A stretch of DNA of 64,000 nt from Oegoconia quadripuncta (Eukaryota; Arthropoda; Insecta; Lepidoptera; Autostichidae), in NCBI GenBank assembly GCA_949316235.1, contig OX438760.1:4652501-4716500 (forward strand). The letters run 5' to 3'. Below the pieces are notes generated by a model. It searched no databases, was not told the DNA's origin, and saw only the letters and a list, made by a program, of their open reading frames with translations. Position 1 is the stretch's first letter. Every line of letters begins with the position of its first letter. Positions 7,920 through 17,024 of this stretch are shown here, in pieces. The translations under genes and the position numbers were made by a program.

Positions 7920-10900
7920 ATGTTGTCTTTGTCGACTGATGAAATACTATCATTAAATAAATTACTTATAATAAGTAAATTTCATCGTTGTATTAGAATG
8001 TGGTATATTAGTCACAAACTGCCTAATGCCATGTTGGAGGACTTAGAGATTATGCCCTATTATACACCTTGTCGTGGTCATTCAAAAAAAAATTATGTGA
8101 CTACTGGAGAGACCGATGAAATTGATGGTGTTATGCTAATGCAAGCATATTGCAAGCTGTGCAATGTGAGTATTATAATCGAGTTCTCGATTGTAATATT
8201 AATTTTGAATGTTTACTTTAACCTATACTTATTAACCTATGCACCTCTTTACAGATCGAGTTCTCAAGTTGGCGGGAAAAGAAAATCGGAATCATGTGAA
8301 GGAACTGCTTCGAAGACTCGTCGAACACTAGAATGTCAAGATTATCAAGAACCATCAACATCAAGAATAGTGCCCCCAACTGTGAGTTACTTAGATAAAC
8401 TAATAGTAGAATGTACCATATGTAAAGTGTCAGTCAGCAAGCGATATTTTTCTAGCCATTTAAAGAGTAATTTACATAAAAATAATTTAATTACTGTTCA
8501 CGATAACTTAGCAAATGTTCAGGTTATTGAGAGTGCATTTGGACAAAGGGTAAAAACTTACCGAATAACTTCAGACTCCAATATATTACATTTAGAAGTC
8601 GAAACGCCTGAATCATTTCTATTAGGAATAAAATCCACTTTATTACAACTGATGAGCAAATGCATTAGTGATTTAACCCTCATCAAGGTAAATTTTATTT
8701 TACATGCCGATTTTGTGCAACAAACAAAAGATTTACACAATTCTTTTGACTTTCAAACTTTTAATTATAGCTATTGCGTGGGGGATGATCCTGATAGCAT
8801 AATTTCATTAATTTTTAAAGAAATTTCTGAAAAAGTTAGTAATTTTGAAAAGAAAGACAGCGGTTGGAGTTTGGAGAAAATCATATATCTTGATATGAAT
8901 GTTAATAAATTTAACCCTTTACGCGGTTCCTCCTATATAGACTTGCCTCTTGATATAAAACACAAAAAAGCCATCGTAAATGTTAAAAATAATGACCAAC
9001 AATGTTTTCAATGGGCTGTACTTTCCGCACTATATCCAGCTGCTCAACATTCTGACAGAGTAACGTCATATTTAAGTCATAAAAACAAATTAAATTTCAC
9101 AAACATTCCTTTCCCGATGAAACTTAAAGATATTCATAAATTTGAACAGCTAAATAATATCAGCTTAAACGTTTTCGGTTTAGAATATGTTGCTTAAGAG
9201 AAAAAAAACCAAATCATTGGGCCTTTATACTTCACGAAACATCGAAAAGAAACTCACATTAATTTATTATATTTGAAAAATGGTGCTAGTAACTGTGGCC
9301 ATTACTGCTACATAAAGAATTTATCTAGATTAGTTAGTAATCAAATCACTGCGAGACACGGCGCTGTTTATATCTGTGACGGCTGTTTGCTGTATTTTCC
9401 AACACAGGAACAGTTAAACAATCACTATCAGTTCGATTGTAATCATATAAAAACTGATTTACCAAATGACAAGCCGAGGAAAACCATATGGTGTGGAGAA
9501 CCGCTACCTAATAACAGATTAGCCTTCAACAATTATGAGAAAAAATTAAAAATTCCGTTTGTAGTGTACGCAGATTTCGAATCATTTTTAAAGCCCATAC
9601 AAACATGTAAAAACGACCCATCTAAATCCTTCACAGCCAATATACAAAAACACGAAGTGTATAGTTTCGGCTATTATATTAAATGTTCATACAATGATCA
9701 ACTTTCTGTTTATAGAAAGTATACGGGTGAAGATTGTGCCCAGGTTTTTATGAAATTTCTTAAAAATGATTTAATTAACATCTGTCGAAAAAACTCCTTT
9801 CAGATATGTCCAGTGCCATTGACCACCGAAAATAATCGGGATGTGTTACAAAGTAGGGTATGTTTTATTTGTGAAAGTGAATTGAAAAATGATTCCACGG
9901 TATATTGTGATTGGTATACTGGCTTGTACAAAGGAGTTGCTCACTCGATGTGTGCTTCTAATTATAGAGCTCCCCGGTTTGTTCCTGTCTTTTTGCACAA
10001 CTTAAATAATTATGATGCACATTTCATTGTTCACGCGCTGAATTTTGATGAGGGAGATATTGAAATAATTCCCCAAAACAAGGAAAAGTATATATCATTT
10101 TCAAAAAAAATTAATGTTTTAAATAATACTATGACCTTGAGATTTTTAGATTCTTTTAAATTCATGTCGTGTAGTTTGGAAAAGTTAGCACAAAATCTTA
10201 AAACCGACAAATTTCATGAACTCCATAAAAATTTTCCGGATCAAGAAGATTTTAAGCGTTTGACTAGGAAAGGCATTTTCCCTTATGAATATATGACTTC
10301 ATTTAATATATTAAAACAAGATTATCTTCCAGCCCAAGATAAATTTTATAACTCGCTGGTAAATGAGCATGTTTCACTGGAAAGTTATAAACACGCAGAA
10401 GACGTATGGAATCATTTTAATTGTAAAAATATGTCTGATTACTCAGATTTATATTTAAAAACCGACGTCTTATTACTAACTGACATATTTGAGAATTTCA
10501 GAAGTTTATGTTTATCTACTTATGATTTAGACCCTGCTCATTATTTTACTGCGCCCGGTCTGAGTTGGGATGCCATGTTGAAGTATACAAAAGTAAACCT
10601 AGAACTTCTGACCGATTTTGCCAAAATTGCGTTCATAAAAAAAGGTATTAGAGGCGGTATTTCTCAATGTAGCAATAGACACGCGAAAGCTAATAATATG
10701 TTCATGGAAGACTACAATAATGAATTACCTTCATCCTATTTGATCTACCTAGATGCAAATAACCTGTACGGTTGGGCTATGTCACAATATCTCCCCATCG
10801 GTGAGTTTGAATGGGTTGATGTAAATACTAATTTCAACGTTTCAGATGATTCAGAATATGGATTCGTGTTAGAAGTTGATTTACAATATCCTGATAATTT

Positions 10901-11975
10901 ACACGATTCTCATTCCGATCTACCTTTCTGTCCGGATAATTTATGCTCTGAAAATAGCAAAGAAAAAAAATTAATACTAAATTTAAACAATAAAACTAAA
11001 TACATCATCCATTATAGGAATCTAAAACAATGTTTAAAATATGGTTTACAATTAACGAAAGTACACCGAGTACTTAAATTTAAACAAAGTATATGGCTGA
11101 AAAAATACATCGATTTAAACACAAATATGCGTACTTTAGCGGTCTCAGACTTTGAAAAGGATTTTTATAAACTAATGAATAACTCTGTCTTTGGAAAAAC
11201 TATGGAAAATATCGAAAAACGGGTTAATGTAAAACTACTCACACATTGGGAGAATCGAGGTAAAGTTGAAGGTGCTCAATCATTAATATCGAGGCCTGAA
11301 TTTCACAGTCTTTCAATTTTCTCAGAATCGTTGGTAGCTATACAATTAAGAAAAACTAAATTGCTGTATAACAAGCCTATATATTTAGGTTTTTGCATAT
11401 TAGATATTTCGAAAACATTAATGTATGACTTTCACTATGACTATATGAAAATTAAATTTCAAAAGAATTTAAAACTACTTTATACTGATACCGATAGTCT
11501 TATCTATCAGATATATAGTAAAAATATATATTATGACATAAAGCCCGATTTATTGACTTACTTTGATACATCTGATTATCCCATGGATAATAAGTATGGG
11601 TTACCGCTAGTTAATAGGAAGAAACTAGGTCTCTTTAAAGATGAAAATAATGGAAAAATATTTAGAGAGTTTGTTGGATTGAGATCAAAAATGTATGCGA
11701 TTGATGTAGACCACAAATTTACAGCAAAAGCAAAAGGTGTCAATAAAAATGTGACAAAGAATTTTAATATGGAGCAATATAAAAGTTGCTTATTCCAAAA
11801 AAAGATTCACATTTCTGAGATGTTGCGATTCAAATCTATTAAACATGTAATTTATACCCAAAAAATTAATAAGATTTCTTTATCGCATAATGACACCAAA
11901 AGGCATTTACTGGAAAATTGTACTGATACTCTAGCTTGGGGACACTATAAATTAAGAAAAAGTGAACACTTTTAA
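7920..11975 (+). pseudogene. polB: Protein-primed family-B DNA polymerase, nonsense-disrupted (copy 1)
   Basis: Replicates the element from its TIR ends. Numbered from ATG 7920 it spans 1,351 codons but has TAA at codon 426 (9195-9197), where copy 2 has Lys; a second difference is Asp versus Val at codon 292. Downstream of the stop, the next long ATG-initiated frame starts at 9273 (codon 452) and holds every polymerase motif. Visible: a C2H2-like finger (C165, C168, H180, H186), a conserved N-terminal Polinton segment (DQQCFQWAV, 359-367), a second Cys/His finger (486-507), exonuclease motifs YADFE (552-554), NNYDAH (687-689) and YLKTD (835-839), polymerase motif A DANNLYG (935), motif B KLMNNSVFG (1074-1082) and motif C YTDTDS (1180-1182). 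Codons 83-112 largely coincide with a likely 89-bp intron (8166-8254). The break would remove the whole polymerase domain. Confidence 0.93.
8166..8254 (+). other. Probable intron in PolB 5' region
   Basis: GTGAGT donor and CTCTTTACAG acceptor, 89 bp, AT-rich, encoding an implausibly hydrophobic run if retained. Its length is not a multiple of three, so removing it from a transcript starting at ATG 7920 shifts the frame and ends at TGA 8297-8299 (96-aa product). Joining its acceptor to the leader exon donor at 7746 keeps the polymerase frame. Confidence 0.5.
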
Positions 11976-12695
11976 GTTATTTTTTACGTCAGGAACATTT
12001 TTTAGTTTTATATGAAAAAGTTATTATTCACACGTCGTAGCCTTATATAATTAATTAACCTATTGTGTCAAATTTTTATTACATGCGTATGTAGCGTGTA
12101 GCACTATTTTTGCAATTTGTTTCGCTTCATTGTATGAAAATAGTTTTGTAGTCGTAGTATAACGTATATAGTATTTTGTGGGGGTCCTAGAACTCAGGTT
12201 GTTGAGCAACTAATGTGTATAGAAAATCTAAAAATGTATAAGTAAATTAAACATAGTTAATTATTATTTTTGTAATTTTAAAATGAAAGATAATACTAAT
12301 TGAGATGTTAAATTGATTTTATTGTTTTTTTTTTTTTACTTTGATAATATGCTGATATATGAGGGAGAGGAGGCCTTTGTCCAGCAGTGGGACATTGGGA
12401 GCTTATAATAATAATATATGCTGATAAAATCAAAGTAAAAATTAAATGAAATTTCTGTGTATATGTGGGAAGTATATGAATATATTTATCGACACTCATA
12501 TAATAATAATACTGTATGATGACTAATTTTAAAAGATGTGTTGTTGTGGAGTTTCTTAGGTCGCTTCTTCTCCATAGCCATAACACCTTTTTGAAGCGAT
12601 ATAGTAAAAAATTTAAAGTTTATAATAAGTGTTTTATTGTTTTTATTCCATTCCCCCATTCTACAGCCTGCAAGTAACACGCTCAATAATGAAAA
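11976..12695. other. PolB-ATPase intergenic region
   Basis: 720 bp, AT-rich, with no rightward gene. It holds a T-run (12325-12338), a 58-bp LINE scrap at 12358-12415, and minus-strand frames of 75-92 codons that look like chance. One G/A difference from copy 2 falls here (12014 versus 36307). Confidence 0.6.
12347..12426 (+). mobile_element. 5'-truncated LINE 3' end inserted in copy 1
   Basis: GGAGGCCTTTGTCCAGCAGT followed by GGGACATTGGGAGC and a (TAA)n tail is the 3' terminus of the LINE family also seen at 23333-23710. It is bracketed by an 11-bp direct repeat ATATGCTGATA (12347-12357 and 12416-12426), a target duplication. Copy 2 has it at the mirrored place (35895-35974), so it predates the spread of this lineage. 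Confidence 0.7.
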
Positions 12696-13358
12696 ATGAT
12701 TCATTTCATACACCCCTTCACAGCTATAGTAGCAGGTCCTAGTGGGTGTGGTAAATCAAACTTTGTCACTAATTTTCTTAAATTTATGAAAGAAATATGT
12801 AACACTAATTTTTCACGAGTAGTATGGTGTTACGATGAAATGCAACCTTTATATAATTTGAACAACGTCGACTACAGTCAAGGTATACCGGATTTAAACA
12901 TGTTTGATGGGAAGCAACCACAATTACTTATAATAGATGATCTTATGAGAGAATCCGATGGTCGTATAGTGGACATTTTTACTAAAGGTAGTCATCATAG
13001 AAACCTTAGCGTGTTTTATATAACACAAAATTTATTTCATCAAGGCAGAGGACAACGTGACATTTCTTTAAATTCAAGTTACATAGTATATTTTAAAAAT
13101 CCCCGGGATAGAACACAAATACGCCATTTAGCGCGCCAAGTGTTCCCAGATAACTCTAAGTTCGTAGAAGAAGCTTATAAAGATGCTACGTCAGAAGCAC
13201 ATGGCTATCTAATGATTGATTTAAAGCAAAATACAGACGATATGTGTCGTTTTAAGACTAAGATATTTCCCCTCAATAGCAATTGTGTAGTTTATGTATC
13301 GAAAAAGGGTTATAAATATAATACGTATCGTGATAAAATTACAGTTAACAGTAGATAA
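12696..13358 (+). CDS. Genome-packaging ATPase, A32/FtsK-HerA type (copy 1)
   Basis: 220 aa. Walker A GPSGCGKS at residues 14-21, Walker B LLIIDD at 77-82, and a TQNLFHQG polar motif at 110-117, the order seen in packaging ATPases of Polintons, virophages and large DNA viruses. Such enzymes hydrolyse ATP to pump DNA into the preformed capsid. The ATG at 12696 sits only 13 residues before the P-loop, normal for this short family. The TAA stop shares its final A with the ATG of the next gene, so the pair is probably on one transcript. It is the first gene of the tightly packed morphogenesis block. The protein is unchanged from copy 2. Confidence 0.93.
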   Translation: MIHFIHPFTAIVAGPSGCGKSNFVTNFLKFMKEICNTNFSRVVWCYDEMQPLYNLNNVDYSQGIPDLNMFDGKQPQLLIIDDLMRESDGRIVDIFTKGSHHRNLSVFYITQNLFHQGRGQRDISLNSSYIVYFKNPRDRTQIRHLARQVFPDNSKFVEEAYKDATSEAHGYLMIDLKQNTDDMCRFKTKIFPLNSNCVVYVSKKGYKYNTYRDKITVNSR

Positions 13359-13576
13359 TGTCTGAAGAAGCAGTGACACGAGATCGAGAGTTAGTTTTAC
13401 AAGTACTAACACCTAAATATCGCAAAGCTCTATTAAAAGAATGTACTGATGACAAAATAAATCGTATCTGTGAAAGTATTTTAGATACTTTGGATGAAAT
13501 CCCCATAAAGGAAGTCCGGGAATCAAAATTTAGCTTCTTAAATCTACATTGTTTCTTTTCAACAAACATTGCTTAG
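13358..13576 (+). CDS. 72-aa paralogue of the following 109-aa protein (copy 1)
   Basis: Starts at ATG 13358 overlapping the ATPase stop (TAATG). Residues 17-51 (LTPKYRKALLKECTDDKIN onward to DEIPIK) align without gaps to the N-terminal half of the downstream protein, so the two arose by tandem duplication. The C-terminal half differs: it reads FSFLNLHCFFSTNIA and stops, without the basic region and hydrophobic tail. It may be a truncated duplicate, or may have gained a new role as a soluble version. It is the same in copy 2, so it is fixed in the lineage. Function unknown. Confidence 0.55.
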   Translation: MSEEAVTRDRELVLQVLTPKYRKALLKECTDDKINRICESILDTLDEIPIKEVRESKFSFLNLHCFFSTNIA

Positions 13577-13627
13577 TATTTGCTTCTAATATTAACAACA
13601 TTGTAAAAATATTATCAGTCGTTTACA

Positions 13628-13957
13628 ATGGTTGGTAGAGTGACGACGCATCTAGACTTATTAAAAGCATTACATACACTCAAACCTAAGTATTGTACAG
13701 CTTTATTGAAGGTTTGTAAGGATGAAGAAATAAATTGTTTATGTGAATGCATTTATAATATTTTAAATGGTAAAATTCCTCTGAAGAATCAAGATAAATC
13801 CAAGTTGAATAAATACAAAACTATATTGAGAAAATTGGTGTCTAAAGGTAAAAGTAACTCTCGAAAACGAATTATTATACAGAAAGGTGGAGCATTCCTA
13901 CCCATTATTTTAGGTTCCGTTCTCAGTGGATTACTAAGTTCGTTTCTAAATAAGTAA
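13628..13957 (+). CDS. 109-aa small virion-associated candidate with basic region and hydrophobic C-terminus (copy 1)
   Basis: N-terminal helical segment shared with the 72-aa protein (LKPKYCTALLKVCKDEEIN), then a strongly basic stretch (residues 60-81), then QKGGAFLPIILGSVLSGLLS, a hydrophobic segment (about 89-106) before FLNK. QKGG followed by A at 85-89 fits the second adenain cleavage form (small set of residues, X, G, G, then cut). Small Polinton proteins with this basic-then-GG-hydrophobic design are widespread in insects, and a core or membrane-active role like adenovirus pX/pVI is plausible but unproven. A 51-bp gap separates it from the previous gene; the next ATG is 8 bp after its stop. 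Confidence 0.7.
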   Translation: MVGRVTTHLDLLKALHTLKPKYCTALLKVCKDEEINCLCECIYNILNGKIPLKNQDKSKLNKYKTILRKLVSKGKSNSRKRIIIQKGGAFLPIILGSVLSGLLSSFLNK

Positions 13958-13965
13958 AAATTACA

Positions 13966-14733
13966 ATGGAACATACAAAGAAAATGATACTTGTGGAACC
14001 CCACATCCTAGAAAGGATTAGAGACAGTAACCATGTTCATGAAAAGCCCTTATCCCGTCTTGATGAGGAAATGAGTAAAATCTTACACAGTAAAATTGAT
14101 GATCGTGAGAAGTGGACACAGTACTCGCAAATTTTACAAAGATATTTACATTTTGCTAATAAAGAACGTCATCCCATTAAATTACCAATAGTTACAGATG
14201 ACTCTATGTATGATGTTTTTAAGACTATTAAAAAGGAAGAAAGTGATGTTAAAACAATAGTTCCAGAATTGCCAAGAATAGAGGAAGACGTAGCAGCGGA
14301 AAAACATATCTCATCACGTTACACTCCAAATTATTTATTTAAGTATATACCAAAAACATATAAAAAGAAGGGCGAGTTGTTATTGGAAGGTATATTGGAT
14401 CATGAAAATATTATTAAATGGGATACCAATGGTCATGTTGTAATCAATGACGAAGTTATTGATAACAGTAATATTGTGGATTTAGTGAACGATGCCCTAA
14501 GACCATTACGACGCCCAAAACCATTAGGCTGGGAGAAGTTTGCTTCAGCTTTAAGGGATATAAAAATACCGTTATCTTGTATAGGTAACCCAGAAACGCT
14601 TGAATATATTAATAATATTCATTCATCTGATTTAGAGAAAGACGATCCAGCTCAAATTAAAACGCCAAAGCAAAAACCTGGTGGCTTGTTTCACAAAAGA
14701 AAACTTGACTGGGAGAAATGGACTCCCATATAG
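13966..14733 (+). CDS. 255-aa conserved Polinton protein of unknown function (copy 1)
   Basis: Soluble, charged protein with no signal peptide or membrane segment. The central part (about residues 120-215: YTPNYLFKYIPKTYKKKGEL, then IIKWD, then LRPLRRPKPLGWEKFASAL) has the feel of a domain common in animal Polintons, lying between small virion proteins and the integrase, but I cannot assign a function. The C-terminus is Lys/Pro-rich (PKQKPGGLFHKRKLDWEKW). Its last 16 bases overlap the start of the integrase in a different frame, so the two are probably translated from one RNA. Confidence 0.75.
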   Translation: MEHTKKMILVEPHILERIRDSNHVHEKPLSRLDEEMSKILHSKIDDREKWTQYSQILQRYLHFANKERHPIKLPIVTDDSMYDVFKTIKKEESDVKTIVPELPRIEEDVAAEKHISSRYTPNYLFKYIPKTYKKKGELLLEGILDHENIIKWDTNGHVVINDEVIDNSNIVDLVNDALRPLRRPKPLGWEKFASALRDIKIPLSCIGNPETLEYINNIHSSDLEKDDPAQIKTPKQKPGGLFHKRKLDWEKWTPI

Positions 14734-15800
14734 ATAATATAAATAAAATTTATTATGATGTCTCTCATCCAGCTGGATACAGTAGCATTGAAAAATTGAC
14801 GAAAGCTATGCAAGGGAAAATGAATGAAAAGGATGTAAAGAAGTGGTTACAATCCCAAGAAACTTATACTTTACATAAACCTGTCAATAGGCGATTTCCT
14901 AGAAATAAATATATTTTATCTAATTTTAATGAACTCTGGCAAGCAGATTTAAGTGACATGCGAACATACAATCAATATAATGATGGATTTAATTATATTC
15001 TCTGTGTTATTGATGTGTTTAGTAAGTATGCATTTGCGAGACCTATGAAAAAGAAAAATTCTAAAACTGTAAAGATATGTTTTGAAAGCATATTTATTGA
15101 AGCGAAAGCTACTCCTAGACATATACAATCTGATAAAGGTACAGAATTTGTTTCAAGAGATGTAAACCAGTACTTCAAAAAGAAAAATATTAATTACTAT
15201 ACAACTAACAATCCGGACATAAAGGCCAGTATTGTGGAAAGATTTCAAAGAACCCTAAAAATGAAAATGTGGCGATATTTCACACATAATAATACGTATA
15301 GGTATGTTGATATTTTACAAGATTTATTATATTCTTATAATCACAGTGTCCATTCAAGTATAAAAATGTGTCCAAGTGATGTGAATTCCAGTAATATAAT
15401 GACAGTATGGTCTAATTTATATGATAGGTACAACTTAAACACTTCAGACCGATTACCATTTAAAGTAGGTGATTATGTTAGAATAACGAAATATAAACAC
15501 ATTTTCCAGAAAGGTTATGAAACAAATTGGTCCGATGAAATATTTGTAATAGAATCCATTGTAAAAAGACTTCCTTGGTTGGTTTACAAATTAAAAGATC
15601 TACAAAATGAATCAATAATTGGTACATTTTATGGAAGGGAATTACAAAAAGTAATCTATGACCCCACTATTACCTACAAAATAGATAAAATAATACGCAC
15701 TCGCTATTCTGGCAACAGAAAGGAAGTGCTAGTCAAATGGAAAGGATATCCTAATAAATTTAATAGTTGGATATCCGCATTAAACTTAGAAACAATATGA
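14718..15800 (+). CDS. int: DDE integrase with C-terminal chromodomain (copy 1)
   Basis: 360 aa, retrovirus/Polinton-type integrase that joins element ends to host DNA and makes the 6-bp target duplication. Catalytic triad: D77 in LWQADLSDM, D139 in IQSDKGTEF and E174 in SIVERFQRTL (34 residues between the last two). The N-terminal part has the Polinton pattern ending KKWLQSQETYTLHK instead of a complete HHCC finger. Residues about 318-352 form a chromodomain-like end (VLVKWKGYPNKFNSWI), which in related integrases guides insertion to modified chromatin. The ATG overlaps the previous gene by 16 bp; the TGA stop overlaps the next ATG (ATGA). Confidence 0.95.
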   Translation: MDSHIDNINKIYYDVSHPAGYSSIEKLTKAMQGKMNEKDVKKWLQSQETYTLHKPVNRRFPRNKYILSNFNELWQADLSDMRTYNQYNDGFNYILCVIDVFSKYAFARPMKKKNSKTVKICFESIFIEAKATPRHIQSDKGTEFVSRDVNQYFKKKNINYYTTNNPDIKASIVERFQRTLKMKMWRYFTHNNTYRYVDILQDLLYSYNHSVHSSIKMCPSDVNSSNIMTVWSNLYDRYNLNTSDRLPFKVGDYVRITKYKHIFQKGYETNWSDEIFVIESIVKRLPWLVYKLKDLQNESIIGTFYGRELQKVIYDPTITYKIDKIIRTRYSGNRKEVLVKWKGYPNKFNSWISALNLETI

Positions 15801-16576
15801 CGGAAGATAGTTTTTATCTTACTTTGCCAAGCAATAGTTCAACTGCATATTTCCCCCAAAATACAACCGCCAACTTTGTAACAAAGTTACCTAAAACTGT
15901 TCAATTGGAAGGAGAATGGGTTGTAGGATTAGCTGAATTTCATTATCCCTGTGCTATATTTAACGTCCAAGAAAATGAGAATATTCTTTTCGTCAAGAAG
16001 AAAGTAATAGTCGAAGGAGATGACGAATCATTAATATCAGTGGAATATAAATCCCAAATTCCTTCATTTCCTTATGATAACATCAACAATTTTCTAAAAG
16101 TATTTAATGAAAATAGCCTCCTACAAAATCAAGTGGCATTCCAAATTGATAACGACTCGAAACTTATCACTGTTACGAACTTAACTCGCAGTGTATCATC
16201 GTTGATTTTGTCACCTACATTAAATCTTCAACTCGGTTTCGAGCCATATACAAATTTAATTGCGGATCCATACGCTAAATACCCAGCGAACTTACAATTA
16301 GGATTACCATCACAGCTATTTATTTACTCTGATATTATTCATCCTCAAATAGTTGGAGATGTAATGACCTCATTATTTAGAATCATACCGCTAGATCCAT
16401 CAAAATACAACTATGGTGCTTATAAAATGCACGTATTATCTCCAATTCATTATCTTCCAGTAATGCGCAGAGAATTTGACATAATCGAAATAGATATAAG
16501 AACAAGCATTGGTAATAGAGTTCCATTCCAGTTTGGAACTGCATGTGTTAAACTACATTTTAAACGAATAAAATGA
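15797..16576 (+). CDS. Minor capsid (penton-like, single jelly-roll) protein (copy 1)
   Basis: 259 aa from ATG 15797, which overlaps the integrase stop as ATGA. A longer frame to 15767 would need a TTG start and is not preferred. The opening SFYLTLPSNSSTAYFPQNTT and VVGLAEFHYP are characteristic of the minor capsid proteins of Polintons, which fill the five-fold vertices of an icosahedral shell. The remainder is beta-rich with few charges in blocks, and the end (VPFQFGTACVKLHFKRIK) is a typical strand plus basic tail. Its position directly between integrase and pVI-like protein matches the usual order. Identical to copy 2. Confidence 0.8.
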   Translation: MTEDSFYLTLPSNSSTAYFPQNTTANFVTKLPKTVQLEGEWVVGLAEFHYPCAIFNVQENENILFVKKKVIVEGDDESLISVEYKSQIPSFPYDNINNFLKVFNENSLLQNQVAFQIDNDSKLITVTNLTRSVSSLILSPTLNLQLGFEPYTNLIADPYAKYPANLQLGLPSQLFIYSDIIHPQIVGDVMTSLFRIIPLDPSKYNYGAYKMHVLSPIHYLPVMRREFDIIEIDIRTSIGNRVPFQFGTACVKLHFKRIK

Positions 16577-17022
16577 ATTATAAGCGTGATAATATCGTTT
16601 GTCCTTATCATCATTATTATTCTAATCAAGCTGGATCAGGTGTAGGTATCATATACAGAGGTGTACCGCATCAACGTGGTCACGGCATTGGAAGTTTTTT
16701 GGGCGGACTATTTAGATCTGTATTTCCACTCATAGCAAGTGGTGCCAAGACAGTCGGGAAAGAGGCATTAAGCGCAGGAGTAGGTTTATTATCAGATATG
16801 GTCAGGGCACAACCAATGGGGGAATCAATTAAGTCTCGACTCAAAGAAGCAAGTGCTAATTTAAAACGAAAAGCGGATAACAAAATTGATTCGCTTATGT
16901 CTGGCTCAGGGTATAAAATCAAGAGACTTCGAAAGAAACCTACCATTTCATTGAAACCATCTAAGCGAAGAGGAGTTGACAGGAAGAAAAAAAGTAATAT
17001 AAAAGATATATTTTCAAATTAA
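16573..17022 (+). CDS. pVI/pX-like capsid-interior protein, 149 aa (copy 1, intact)
   Basis: ATG 16573 overlaps the minor capsid stop (ATGA). The protein has a Gly-rich N-terminus, a long amphipathic/hydrophobic segment (about 38-77, GSFLGGLFRSVFPLIASG onward), then Lys/Arg-rich segments (97-142). This resembles adenovirus pVI and pX-type proteins, which link capsid to core and act on membranes after proteolysis. Three sites fit the adenain consensus (M/I/L/N/Q)XGX-G: QAGSG at 19-23, QRGHG at 34-38 and MSGSG at 109-113. The stop is two bases before the major capsid ATG. In copy 2 codon 19 is TAA. Confidence 0.75.
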   Translation: MNYKRDNIVCPYHHYYSNQAGSGVGIIYRGVPHQRGHGIGSFLGGLFRSVFPLIASGAKTVGKEALSAGVGLLSDMVRAQPMGESIKSRLKEASANLKRKADNKIDSLMSGSGYKIKRLRKKPTISLKPSKRRGVDRKKKSNIKDIFSN

Positions 17023-17024
17023 CT

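Noticed and set aside
9273..11975. A separate 900-aa polymerase gene in copy 1
   Set aside because: It is the downstream part of the PolB frame after the TAA at 9195-9197; copy 2 shows the same frame unbroken.
12308..12713. Minus-strand genes of 75-92 aa between PolB and ATPase
   Set aside because: They overlap each other, cross a LINE scrap and T-runs, and have no coding character.
15767..15796. N-terminal extension of the minor capsid protein
   Set aside because: Requires a TTG start. The ATG at 15797 overlaps the integrase stop in the same way as the neighbouring junctions.
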